A stretch of DNA of 64,000 bases from positions 15,016,258 to 15,080,257 of the forward strand of contig JAQFVV010000013.1 in NCBI GenBank assembly GCA_028023455.1, read 5' to 3'. The position numbers were made by a program, and so were the translations under genes. This document shows, piece after piece, positions 48,007-59,329 of this stretch (positions are counted from its first letter, which is position 1; each line of letters begins with the position of its first letter). A model generated the notes under the pieces. That model was given only the letters and a program-made list of their open reading frames with translations. It was not told the origin of the DNA and ran no database searches. The DNA is from Epiperipatus broadwayi (taxonomy: Eukaryota; Onychophora; Udeonychophora; Euonychophora; Peripatidae).

Positions 48007-48059
48007 AGCATCAGTTGCACAGGAAACCATTTCATCAGCTTAGTTAAATCCCAACATCT
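48007..48059 (-). CDS. ENDOU: Candidate 5' exon of ENDOU
   Basis: A short segment preceded by a T-rich stretch ending in CAAG and followed by the donor GTGAGT (48006-48001). Read in the one open frame it gives 17 codons plus two bases, exactly the phase required by the exon at 43720. A methionine inside it (start of MKWFPVQLML) gives a plausible initiator about 10 residues before the conserved domain. If translation starts here, the protein is cytoplasmic or nuclear rather than secreted. There is no homology to confirm it, and the exon could instead be 5'-extended or be a chance match. RNA evidence would settle it. Confidence 0.5.
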
Positions 48060-48297
48060 CTTGACATAAATAAAAAATATAACCTGAATCTTATTTATAT
48101 TCAGCAGATTTGTTCTATTGCAGGATATGAAACATATCACTATTTAATGTGATGCTATTTACAGTTAGCAAACTCACATATAGTTATATTTTGGATAGAT
48201 AAAAAATTACAATCAATTTCATTTTTTTACAAATCTTATCATTAATATATTTATATCTGTAAAGAAGATATTATTTACTTTATAAAAATTACATTCA

Positions 48298-48425
48298 TTA
48301 AAGTTTTTGCATAACTAATAACATATACAAATATATTCTAGTCAATTAGGAACTTAATTCTTTTTTCTTTAGTTCCTACCTGACTAGAATATATTTGTGT
48401 TTGCTTATTAATTGTGTAAAAACCA
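48298..48425. repeat. Inverted repeat, about 55-bp arms
   Basis: ACAAATATATTCTAGTCAAT..AGGAACT on the left and AGTTCCTACCTGACTAGAATATATTTGT on the right, with a short T-rich loop. It abuts the family A cluster that begins near 48425, so it may be part of a nested structure. Confidence 0.75.
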
Positions 48426-49530
48426 CTAAATATCACATGAGCACCATTTCCTATGCTTACACAAGCTGTTAAAACAGTGGCAAAATCTCTATACAATAGT
48501 GTTGTACAATATAAGCCATAGTAATCTATGTATGCAAGAAGGTTTGTGCATAAAATCCCTATCTAGTGCCTACTCATCCAATATCCCCAGATTAGTTTTT
48601 AGCTTATAGCTTTCATTAGTGATGAGCCTTGGATCTGAGAGCACTGCACCTAGATCTTATGATCTAATGCAACCCTCCAGCAGCCACCTTTTACCTTTTT
48701 AATTAACTATAAATCTATGAGTTCAAAATGAAAATATGTTTTCAATCCAAGCTTATTCACTTGTATAATCTTATAGATCTGATACCACTTTGGTATCTAT
48801 ATATTTTGGTGTCTTTGGTTCTTTAATAACCAGTCATCATCATCCCTTAGGCAGGATAGTATTAAACCACTATACATCTAATGATCACTATTTCCTATGC
48901 TTACACAAATTGTCAAAACAGTGATAAACTCTTCATACAGTAGTATCACCCAGTGCAAGCCATAGTAATCAATGGATGCAAGCTGAAAACTAGTCTGGGG
49001 ATATTGAATAACTAGATAGGGATTTTATGCAAAAATCTTGTATTAATTTATTACTATGAATTGCATGGGTGACCCTACTGTATGAGAGTTTGTCACTCTT
49101 TTAACAACAACTTGTATGCGCATAGAAAATAGTGATCGTGTGATATATAGTGATTTAAAATCATTTTTGCCAATGGGATGATGGTGACTATGATTATTAA
49201 AAAATCAAAGACACCAATATGTATAGATACTGAATTCAGTTCAGATTTATAAGACCAGGCAAGCAAATGAGTTTGAATTTAAAACATCTGTTTTCATTTT
49301 AGACTTATAGCTGTATGGTTAACTAAAATAGTAAAAGATGATTGTTGTATGGTTGTATTAGATCCTAAGATCTAAGTGCAGGGTGCTCAGATCCAAGGGT
49401 TTTCACTGATGAAAGCAGCAGGCTAGAAACTAGTCTGGGGATTTTAGATAAGTAGGCACTAGATGGGGATTTTATGCACAAACCTTCTTGCATCTATTGA
49501 TCACTATGGCTTGCACTTTGTAACTGTTTT
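48425..49530. mobile_element. Family A compound copy (several arms)
   Basis: Contains a minus arm (48430-48900: CCAGATTAGTTTTTAGC, TAGTGATGAGCCTTGGATC). A partial second arm lies at 48900-49170. A plus arm ends near 49520, with CACTGATGAAAGCAGCAGGCTAGAAAC at 49405-49431. Family markers (GATCCTAAGATCTAAGTGCAG, TTATGCACAAACCTTCTTGC) are present with more divergence than at 52 kb. The order suggests nested or repeated insertion. Confidence 0.75.
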
Positions 49531-49951
49531 GTGTAAAAAAACAATAACCATGAATTTTGTAATGTAAATTATATCATCTTTATAATTATGATTTTCTTAA
49601 AGTAAACAATACTTTCTATACAAATATATATTTATTACTGGTAAGGTTTGTAAAAAATAAAATAAAAATGCTATGTAGAATATTATCACATTTAATAATT
49701 GGGTTAATCTTAACACTCTGAAATAAGTAAAGTCTGCTTAATATAAATAAGATTCAAACCTATTTTGATTTGTGATTAGTGATGTTGAAGCTTGCCATAG
49801 CTAATAAAGGGATTCTTCTGAAATCAGTCCTGTAAGTCTCATATTGCCGCAATTCACAATTTGGTTATTATATATTTTATGTCTTAGTTAAATAATAAGT
49901 TAACAGAAAGTGATTAAATGCTCATTCATAATATATTACTTACATAATTTA

Positions 49952-49995
<44 letters not shown>

Positions 49996-50030
49996 TTTTA
50001 ATAAGGATAGAAAACTGCTCAAACCCTCAC
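49530..50030. other. AT-rich spacer with (TA)18 microsatellite
   Basis: A (TA)n run covers 49955-49990. A less AT-rich block at 49780-49850 (CTTGCCATAGCTAATAAAGG) is unidentified. Confidence 0.6.
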
Positions 50031-51986
50031 TATCCACAAACGGCAAGCCTGTTAAGGATAGTTTAAAAAAAGCCAGAAAAATAAAAATGTATAGGTGAGG
50101 AAGAGAGGATAGAGTAAGTTTTTAGTGGAGTGACAAGAGATATGGATAAAAAAATAAGTAGTACAATGAAGATGGTTAACCAAAGAATAAGTAAGACAAA
50201 GAAAGAGGTAAATGTAGAAGCAAAATTAAAAATTGTTAGAGATGAAGTGTGAGCAGATAAAGCAATTATTGAATAGAAATGATAAGGAAGAAATTGACAA
50301 GTAAGTCCAGTGGGTGGAAGAGAATGTTACAGATAAAGTAGGAAAATTAAACTATGCGACAGTATTGATAGGAGATTCACTAATTAAAGAATGTGTAGGT
50401 ATAATTGCAAGGGAAAATACAAACAAGTATGTAAGAATATGTCTGCCTGGAGTTAGAATTAAGGATGTTACAGATAAGGTAAAGAAAGAAGGGAACAGAG
50501 GTGGTGGTATAGGAGTTATGTCAAAAAAATATTTAAATACTGTTAAATGTCAAGAACATTTGTAGTTTGAGATAAGGTTAGGAAGACAAGAATGAATGAT
50601 AGCTATAGTGTATATAACCAATAGACAAAGGATAATGGAGTGGAACAGTAGCAAATATGAATGCCTAGTTAAGAATATACAGAGTTTCAAAAAAAGGGGG
50701 AAGAGAATAATGATTATAGGGAATATGAATGGGCATATTGAAAAAATTGATGATGTAGATAACAAGAATGGACAGTTTTTGAAGAATTTTTGTCAGAGAA
50801 TAAATTTGAGTATTGGAAATTTATAAAATATTTATGAGGGACAATACACATGGTCTAGAAATAATATATTTTCACACAATAGATTATGTATTAATATAGA
50901 AAAAGGGGATGAATAAAGTACAGAAAATTAAAGGTTTGATAATGAAGAGAGAGTATGTAATAGTGATCATAATTTCTTTATAATAGAAATGGTTAGTAAT
51001 ATAATGGAAAATGGTAATAAAAATAGAAAGGATAGTGAAAGATATGGATGGAGAATGAATGATAAGAATAAGTTAGAAGAATATAAAATAAAAGTTAATG
51101 AAATCATGGAAGAATTGATTGGGGATGAATATAAGAACTGGTGTGATGAAGTAGAAAAATGGCAAATGGGTCTTACGTGATAATATTCAGAAGAATAAAA
51201 GTAATAGAAAAGTCAAAGTTAGTAAAAGTGTAAAAGAAAGGGAGGAAGCATGCAAAGAATATAAGTGTGCTATTAGGAACAAAAAAAGTGAGAATGATGT
51301 TAATGTTAGATGGGGAAAATATTTTTTTTTTATATAGAGAATAAAATTAAATAGTACATTGTTTGAGGATATTAATAAAAGTGAAAGAGATGGGAGTAAA
51401 AAAATTTGGAAATATATTAAAAGAAGGAATGTAGAGGAGAGAGAAATAGTATTACTAGATGATGAGGGAATAGAATGTAGCTCTAGAAAACAATTATAGA
51501 GAATCTTAAATAAATATGTAATGGATATAGAAAAGATGTTAGATGTGAAGGACAGATAACAAACATAAAAGCATATAGTAATGGAAATACTAGGTTTACA
51601 GAAAAATGAACTGAATGAGGCAGAAAAGAAATTGAAAAGTGAAAAGACAAGAGTTTAGATGGATGGACAGCAGAGATTGTAATGAATTTAGAACATTGGG
51701 CAAAATTACACCTATTATCATGTTTTAATAAGATGGCACAAAAGAATAGATGGAGTAATACAAGAGTAAGACTACTATTTAAGGAGAAGGTGAAAGATCA
51801 TGGAAAGTTAAGCAATTATAAACTGATAGTGATATATAGAGCTTTCACATATATAGTGGTTGGAAGAGTTGCAAAATACATGGAAGAAATAATATAGTGA
51901 GAGAAATGCAAAGAGGTTTTCGATCGGATAGCCATATAGAGGTTAGTTTATTTATAGTTGTACAATTTATAGATATGAATAGAAAT
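50030..51986 (+). pseudogene. Family L non-LTR retrotransposon, 5' part
   Basis: From about 50030 basic, gag-like readings occur (STNGKPVKDSLKKARKIK). At 50314-50565 one frame carries an SGNH-like motif (VLIGDSLIKE, RICLPGVRIKDVTDKV), typical of ORF1 proteins in CR1/L2-type LINEs, then runs directly into endonuclease-like GGGIGVMSKKYLNTV. At 50596-50826 RIMIIGNMNGHIE and FCQRINLSIGNL match the end of an apurinic-type endonuclease (GDMNGH; Asp changed to Asn). At 51660-51986 are fingers/palm readings of the reverse transcriptase, up to RGFRSDSHIEVSLF and VQFIDMNRN. Multiple stops. An internal deletion between ORF1 and endonuclease is likely. The element is split at 51986 by a family A insertion. 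Confidence 0.85.
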
Positions 51987-53180
51987 ATTGCCACATACAG
52001 CAAGCTAGAGTAATCAATGGATGTCAGAAGGCTTGTGCATAAAATCCCCATCTAGTGCCTACTCATCCAATATCCCCAGACTAGTTTCTGGCTTGTGGCC
52101 TTCGTCAGTGAGGAGCCTTGGATATGAGAGCTGCACCTAGATCTTAGGATCTAATGCAATCCTTCAGCAGCCACCTTTTATCTCCATTTAACTACAAAAC
52201 TATGAGTCTTAAACTGAAAACACCTAAATATTTTCAATCCAAGCCCATTAGTTTATATAGTCATATAGGTCTGAACCCAGTTCAGTACCCATACATTTTG
52301 GTGTCTTGGGTTCTTAAATAACCACAGCCACCACTATCCTATTAGGCAAGATTGCTTTAAGCCAATAAACATCACATGACCACCACTTCTTATGCTTGTG
52401 TATAGCTGTTGTTAAAACAGGCAACACTCACTATACGTATTGCCACATACAGCAAGCTAGAGTAATCAATGGATGCTAAGATCTAGGTGCAGTGCTCTCA
52501 GATCCAAGGCTCCTCACTGATGAAGGCCACAAGCCATAAACTAGTCTGGGGATATTGGATGAGTAGGCACTAGATGGGGATTTTATGAACAAGCCTTCTG
52601 GCATCCATTGATTACTCTAGCTTGCTTTGTGTGTGTCAATACGTATAGTGAGTTTTGCCTGTTTTAACAACAGCTATACACAAGCATAAAAAGTGGTGGT
52701 CATGTGATGTTTATCAGTTTAAAACCAATCCTGCCTAATAGGATAGTGGTGGCTGTGGTTATTTAAAAACCAAAGACAGCAAAATGAATGGGTACTGAAC
52801 TGGGTCCAGACCCATTTGACTATATAAGCTAATGGGTTTGGATTGAAAACAATAAGGTGTTTTCAGTTTAAGACTCATAGTTTTGTAGTTAAATGGAGAT
52901 AAAAGATGGCTGCTGGAGTGTTGCATTAGATCCTAAGATCTAGGTGCAGTGCTCTCAGATCCAAAGCTCCTCACTGACGAAGGCCACAAGCGAGAAACTA
53001 GTTCTGGGGATATTGGATGAGCAGGCATTAGATAGGGATTTTATGCACAAGCCTTCTGGCATCCATTGATTACTCTATCTTGCTGTGTGTGGCAATACGT
53101 ATAGTGAGTTTTGCCTGTTTTAACAACAGCTATACACAAGCATAAAAAGTGGTGGTCATGTGATATTTATGAATAGAAAT
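51974..53180. mobile_element. Family A compound inverted copy with 13-bp target duplication
   Basis: TATGAATAGAAAT occurs at 51974-51986 and 53168-53180. Between them are 1181 bp. A minus arm runs from 51987 to about 52440. A short plus unit follows (core at 52519, with TAAAC in place of GAAAC). A longer plus arm runs to 53167 (core CTGACGAAGGCC...GAAAC near 52974-52996). The two sides share GCAAGCTAGAGTAATCAATG and its complement, TACCCATACATTTTGGTGTC and its near-complement, and GGTGGTCATGTGAT ends. Excision with one duplication rejoins the LINE reading frame, so the insertion boundaries are certain to a few bases. Confidence 0.92.
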
Positions 53181-54750
53181 ACAAGTAGACAGTCATATAT
53201 GGTTTTTATATAAATAGAGAAGGTATATAATAGAGTAAATAGTTATTAATTATGAGTAAGTTTAATAAATTTGGGAATGTGTGGAGCTTTAGTGGCTCTT
53301 ATTAAGAGATTGTATAAAAATAATTACTATAAATATCAATTAGGAAATGTAGAATCAGTTAAAGTTAAAAATGAGGTGACATTAAGGCAAGGATACCCTA
53401 TGTCACCTATTTTGTTTTTGCTGTATTTGAGAGAAATGAAGAGAACAATAGAAAGACTAGGAAAAGAGTAGAGATATCATTAATAAGTGGCAAGGGAGTA
53501 TATACATTAATGGGTTCTTATATTTGCAGATGATGTCCTTTCATGCACAAAAAGAAGGGAAGATATGGAAGTTATGCAGAGGACATGTCATGCACAAGGG
53601 TGAGTAAAGAGATGGGAATTAAATTTAGTGAAGAAAATTCAAAAGTAATGATGATTAATACTGAGGAAAGAGAAGACAAATAATTTTTATTGGGAGATAT
53701 AAAGTTGAGTGTGGTGAATAGTATAACTAACTATTTGGGTATCATCTTAAGTAATCAGAGAAATGGCTTGAATGAATGGGAGAAAAAATTGATAAATGAA
53801 ACAAAGAAAAGAAAGGGATTGATAAAGAAATTAACAGTGTTTTCATATAATAAATATGATGTAGCTAGAAATGTATGCAAGGAAGTGGCAATAGCAGAGT
53901 TAACATGTAGTAATGATGCATTATGTGTCATTAAGGGAGTGTTAGATTACTTAGAAAATGGTAGATTGCAGTTTATGGATAATAAGAGAATAACCAAAAT
54001 AGTTTTTAATTGGGTTATGAGTAAAGGACGGGGCAATAAGATGGGTGAGAAAGATAGTATGATATGCAGAAGATTTGGATAAAGGAATTTGTCAGTATAC
54101 TTATATAAAAGATGGCATGATTATGTTAGGAGAATTGTCAAGGGTCATAATAGCAAGGAATGGGATAGAAGAATAGATGCATTAATAAAGAATAGAGTTG
54201 GAAAGATGGAGAATTATTATGGAAAGTAAAAAGAGTTTAAATATATATAGAAGTAAACAGAATATTGGGTGTGATTTAATTTATGGTAATAGCAAGGAAA
54301 GTAGTTTACTGTTTAAAGCTTGAACAGGATCTTTAGCAACAAGGGAATATACACATAAATGGAAAAAATGTGAATGACTTAGTCTGTAAGTTGTGTAAAG
54401 AAGGCATAGAGAGATATAAGGCATCTGTTAATAGAATGTAAATGCCTGCAAGCAGAAAGAGTACAAATAATGAAGTTGTGGAAGAATAAATATAAAGAAA
54501 GTGATTATACAAAAAATGGATTCTTGGTTTTATGCTGGGTTTGGGAAACGATAAGGGGGGATTTAGATATAAAGCCATGGAGTTGACAAAGATTATGTTG
54601 TGGAAGTGGAATAGAACAGGATAGAGAATATGGAAAAAAACTTAGGGTAGGGAATGGAAAGTGGCTAACATGTTTCTCTGGGCATAGTGGCTGAGAGAAT
54701 CCTAACTCCGAACAAGAAGTCACAGTGCATCACATCACATCTTTACAATT
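53168..54750 (+). pseudogene. Family L non-LTR retrotransposon, 3' part
   Basis: The sequence resumes TSRQSYMVFI, a stop in place of the expected Asp, then IEKVYNRVN. Next come VTLRQGYPMSPILFLLYL (53271-53471), a palm motif LIFADDVLSCTK near 53520 (the F-A-D-D catalytic box, intact but in a different frame), and SVVNSITNYLGIILS with RLQFMDNKRITKIVFNWVMS (53690-54082). Frameshifts follow through the Cys/His region. The 3'UTR with GGCTAACATGTTTCTCTGGG and the (CATCA)n-type tail end near 54748. It is about as diverged as the 21-22 kb copy and not functional. Confidence 0.9.
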
Positions 54751-55797
54751 TCTTTATGAAGGATTGTTGGAAAGATCTTGATCTTGCAATTGATTATTTA
54801 AAGATTGATTTAATCTCACCTTTTAATTATTAAATATTGATATTAACTTTCAAATATGACTTAGTTTGAAAACATTAACCAACACTGTACTGAGAAAAGA
54901 ATAAAAGAAATCTTTACATTACAAAACAAGTTTTAAGAGTTTAAGGGTGATATCAAAATATAAAATACAATATTAATCTTTAGAAAATATTAAACCAGCT
55001 TCTTAACTTGTTTAAAACTTGTGTATTGGTTGCTGCCGGAATAGATAACACTATTAAATTGTATAATCTTTATAGATCATGTCAGTACATTTATCTATAT
55101 TAAAAATAAAAGAATATCATTAAAATCCAAAGAATAGTTCAGTTGTGGTTTGGTGAGTGGTACAATAGCAGACCCTGGAACTCAAGATCTAGGGATTGCA
55201 GTCTAGTTCTGTTACTTCTAGAACTGGATGCAATTAGGATAATTAAATATCTTGAAAATAAAAAAATATATACAAACGTTGTAAATGGTATTCTTAGTAC
55301 CAAATTCCAAGGCTAAATTGTAAGCTATCTATAAGGACAAACTTTGTTGCTGATGATTCTATGAACAATAGTCTTTAAACTTTTTGAAAGATTCAAACAA
55401 ATTTCTACTGCTTTTTATCTTCCCTTCTCTAACAATTCTTTATAAAATGGATGTTTGTTTTTGTTTTTATTATCTTTTATTATAGTTTGCCTTTTTTTCA
55501 TTTGTTCTGGTTCCTTTTTTAATGACTCATTACTCAATACAGGAAAACTAGCTAAAGTTACTCAGAAATGTGCATGTGATGATTCACGAATCAGTGGCTT
55601 TTTATAACTTTCTACATGGCAGGCTACTCAATGTTAAGAATAATTTAAAGCATTTTCCATATGCTATAAAATTGAAAGTAATTTATTTGTATTGTGTTAC
55701 TTATAGCAAATACAATGAATGTGTCTAGATAAATATAATTTTTGATCTATATTCAGTATTTTTATTTTGTATTAAAAGCTTAAACAATTTATATAAT
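54751..55797. other. AT-rich spacer with a SINE-like fragment
   Basis: GTGGTTTGGTGAGTGGTACA at 55144 and the following GGATTGCAGTCTAGTTC at about 55192 have tRNA-like spacing, and the string AATAGCAGAC is shared with the SINE at 13.84 kb. Nothing else was recognised. Confidence 0.45.
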
Positions 55798-56870
55798 GTA
55801 ATGGTATACATATGCCATTACATTACTTTAAACTAAAATAAAAGGGGAAAATAAATAAAATTGATTTATTAAAAACTAAAAGCCAAAATTAAAAGTTATG
55901 TTACCATAGATATATATCGCACAGATGGAAAACTTTAAAACTATTTTTTTTAAAAGAAAAGTTTTTTTTTTTTTGAAAAAAAATATAAGATTTAAAGATA
56001 GAAAATTATTTTTAAAAAAAAAAGTTGTATAAAAGAAAATAGAAATAAATGTTAATTAATTTCTATTCAAAAGTCATATTTAAATCTTAAAATGGAAGTG
56101 ATTGTTTTATTAATTAAATGTAGAGCAATCTAGCCCTTAGGTACTGTATATCAGAAAAGTCAGATAAAAAAAATTAGATTGAGCAATGCAAGCACGAAGC
56201 CACAGCATGGACCGAAAATGGAATTAGAATCAGTGACACCATGTTAGTCGATTTGAAGGATTGGAGATAAGGAGGCCAGATATTATAAAAAGAAAAATAA
56301 TTGAATTTAAAAGAGGTGATTGACTATTTATAGAATGATGCTGACCAGTTAAAACATCTTATAGCTGGTATATTGCAGACTCCATGATGCAAGGGTCATG
56401 CAATAGATTTTGTTTTCTTTATCTGTGCAGGCTGAGACAAACTCTATAATCAGTGAGGGAATTCATAAAATTGACAAAGTCTAAGGAATCACCAGGGTCA
56501 AATGGAAAATATAGACTTTTATAAAAATGAACTTTTAGATCTCTCAAGTTTTTTTTTTAATGTGCCTAATAAACACAATTTTTAAATGAACTCTTAATCT
56601 GACTATCTAAAGAACTTTTCAAATATGTAAACCTCTAAAAAATTTTCTTATCTGACTGAACGTAAATTCAAACTATTCATTTTTTTTTTTTGTATAATGT
56701 TTGCTAATCACTTCTATTTTTGCATTTCAGTTATAATTTATTTTATGTTTCATTTAATAACTATATTATTAGAAATGTATTAAATTTAAATTCGGTGCAG
56801 ATGGCTATGTAGATTCATTATGTTGATTGTTTTAATATTTTTATATGTGAAAATATATATATATTGAAAC
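55797..56870. repeat. Duplicated unit X, copy 1
   Basis: Matches 62126-63262 throughout: GTAATGGTATACATATGC, ACTAAAATAAAAGGGGAAAA, ATCGCACAGATGGAAAACTT, CACGAAGCCACAGCATGGAC and CTGACTGAACGTAAATTCAA. It begins with a small palindrome (TAATGGTATACATATGCCAT). No coding frame or family was recognised. The first copy ends at a (TA)n run and continues into unrelated sequence. Confidence 0.9.
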
Positions 56871-57585
56871 AGTTGACCTTAGTTCAAGATCGAGTTTCAC
56901 TATTCTACCACAACCTTTCATCCTGCTCTTTTTTTTTTTTGTCGCATGTATATAAATTATGTGTATATTTCTGAGAAGCTTCTATAAAAGTTATAAATAT
57001 AAATTTTAAATAAAAATTCCTTAATTATTTTGATATTAATGTCTATAGATGCGACTCAGATATATACATATATTACAGAAGCATATATATATATATATAA
57101 TTAAAAATACTAAATACTGTAAATAATTTTGTGTCTTTTAAAATTATATTTTTTTATTTTTAATACTTTGTAATTATTTTTCTTCATATAATTACACAAA
57201 TATTCAAGATGGAAGATGCAATTGTTAATTGTCCAAGAGTAATAAAAGGGGTGGGAACATTAGTTTATTTCATAGTTTTAAAAGGAATTTTTAAATCAAA
57301 GTTAATGAAAGTAAAATTTAAAACAAACCTAATTGATTTTAAGTTAGCTGTTAACATTTTTATCAAATCTATTTCCAATCTGGAAATTGATTTGAATTTA
57401 TTTTTGGACAGTTATTTAGCAATTGCATCTCCCATAACAATAAAGAAAATATCCCTATAGATTCAGAATTACGAAGTTTAATTAAAAACATTCTTTGGAT
57501 AACTCAAAACTTGTATAAATAGGGCTGAAAATCTATTGTGTGAGAGTTTGGTCAATAGTTGCTAATCGACTTCACGTCTTTCTGA
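56871..57585. other. AT-rich spacer
   Basis: The 83-codon frame at 57209-57460 (plus) has no motif. (TA)n runs lie near 57065 and 57085. Confidence 0.45.
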
Positions 57586-58985
57586 TTTTTAAAATGGTTT
57601 TTGGGTAGAGCGACCTAAGCTGCCTTTCCCTCCATCTTCAGTCTGACTCTTTGCCATGCAGAGATGTTGCTCCTACTAATTAAAGAATGCTACCTTCCAC
57701 AGAAGATTCGTCTATACTTCATCCCATAAAATCATGAGGTAACAAGCCTATAGTCATTATCATGACCTTACCTGTAATACACTCTTTAAAATTAATGTTT
57801 TCTTTATGTTTAATCTCTTTTTTAATTCGCTAATCGGTGAGCATGTTAAACTAATAATTATTTTCTTAGTATTGATTCTCTATAACCTCGACTAATCTTA
57901 TTGTAAAATATTTCATCCAACTCACGCTTCTTATTTTTCTTATAATTTAGTGCGGTTATAATTTAATTTTAATATTTTTGTATTTTCACTTGAATGTCAA
58001 TCAAACTTAGTCTTACGAACTTCTATATCCTGCTGTGGAGTAGAGGGGGGGAGGAATAATTAATTATTTCATGTCTTTATTTCTAAATAGCTCATAAGAT
58101 TGAGTTTCTTAAACGAATATGTATTTTAAAAAACAATTTTATCGTAAATTTATACAAAATGTATAAATATTTTTTTCCAATCTGGGGTGAATCTCCATTA
58201 ATTTATTGATTTCTTTATCTTAATCACCATCGCCAAAAGGCTGGCGACCAAATACTATTTTGTTATTTGTACTTTTAAGTGCGTGAATTTTAGTTTTTTT
58301 TTATATGTTAATAAAATAGTATTGATTCAAGAAAGGGGAGAACTGCACACTTAATTTAATTATAGTTTTAACTTCTGATAAATGATTTTATCTTACATGA
58401 GACATTATTTTAACATATCATTACGTATTTGTTAAACCACTTAGAGCTTCATTTTAGTATTTCAATCTAATGATTTCATATCCTTATAATAGCATTGCTG
58501 GCATATGTCGGACATTATTAATCAGCCATATAAAGGCTTTGATCTTAATTTGCCCATACCTCATTCCGGGGAGTCCTGGTCATCTTCGTTTGTCATTCTT
58601 CTCAAAGTATATATTTATATACTGCTCGAATCTATCTGTACCTCAATCCAGAAGATTCAAAGCCTTCTGTCTTTGTGTTCTCATTCATAACAGGGATCTA
58701 AGTCTACTCCCTGGAACAAGCAGGTTAGTGTAGTTGAAGCTCTGTATGGCTTTGCCGTAATCGGACCCATAGCAACTTCCTACCAAACTTTTCTTTCGTA
58801 CCACTCAGCCAAAAAGCTGGCGTACCACATTCAAATAGAAGTATGATGTTTTCTCGGCCGAAGTTGCCATTTTCTCATTCACTGACGTGATGCTAGTACT
58901 GCAATTTCTTATATTTTGTTTTCTAGTCTGTTTGACAAAATAAACTGTAATAATGTGTAAAAATAAAGTTTTTCTCTTTAAATAT
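57585..58985. other. Unidentified, less AT-rich segment with polyadenylation-like signals
   Basis: Patches at 57590-57780, 58500-58740 and 58740-58930 are richer in G+C and CpG than the surroundings. Plus-strand AATAAA at 58938-58943 and again at 58967-58972 could end a transcript. A 61-codon frame at 58505 (MSDIINQPYKGFDLNLP) and GAACAAGCAGGTTAGTG near 58716-58732 look gene-like but lead nowhere clear. On the minus strand AAAATGGCAACTTCGGCCGA (58850s) gives a short frame. It could be a gene end, a first exon, or a retroposon. Confidence 0.35.
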
Positions 58986-59329
58986 TTTCATTGAAGTTTT
59001 AGATCCAACCTCTCATGAAGCTGCCCTCCCCTTTATTGAAATAAGCAATTCCCATATTTATAGAGTTCCACAACATTTGACCGTTAAAGAAGTGATAAAT
59101 AAATGTCTTTTTTAGTATACTTATGGATCAGAATGTATCCTTATTTGTTATAAATTAATGCTAGGAATTGAAATAAAACTATGTATCCAATGTCTCGGGC
59201 ATTCTATTAAAGTCATATAAATAGCGAAACTCTATTGTCATATCTTTATATGTGTTTTAATGTATAAAATCTGTTTTTTGTAATATTAAATAAAATCCGA
59301 TTTCCAAACATATCATTCAGTATTAAAAT

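Larger units (their letters stand above)
1..48059 (-). other. ENDOU: ENDOU/XendoU-family endoribonuclease gene, whole visible extent
   Basis: This is the span of a minus-strand gene built from seven exons, listed separately. Joining the exons gives about 280 residues covering nearly the whole XendoU domain. Intron phases agree at every junction: codons split as CT/G, CAA-G/GA, A/AA, AG/A and AG/G, and the last intron is phase 0. Intron sizes run 5' to 3' at about 4.3 kb, 79 bp, 16.3 kb, 7.5 kb, 15.3 kb and 3.7 kb. Family members are metal-dependent, mostly uridine-specific endoribonucleases (Xenopus XendoU releases intronic snoRNAs; human ENDOU). The predicted product has no secretion signal or somatomedin-B domain in the part seen. 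The 5' start and promoter are not certain, and the last few C-terminal codons are left of position 1. That it is one functional gene is inferred from uninterrupted exons and intact splice sites. Confidence 0.88.

Noticed and set aside
58470-58733. Overlapping 87- and 61-codon plus-strand frames
   Set aside because: They look protein-like in part but match nothing I know and overlap in two frames. They are mentioned only as part of an unassigned segment.
58845-58875. Minus-strand AAAATGGCAACTTCGGCC as an ENDOU first exon (MATSAEKTS)
   Set aside because: The available donors leave phase 0, but the exon at 43720 or 48059 would need other phases. The match is only a good start context.
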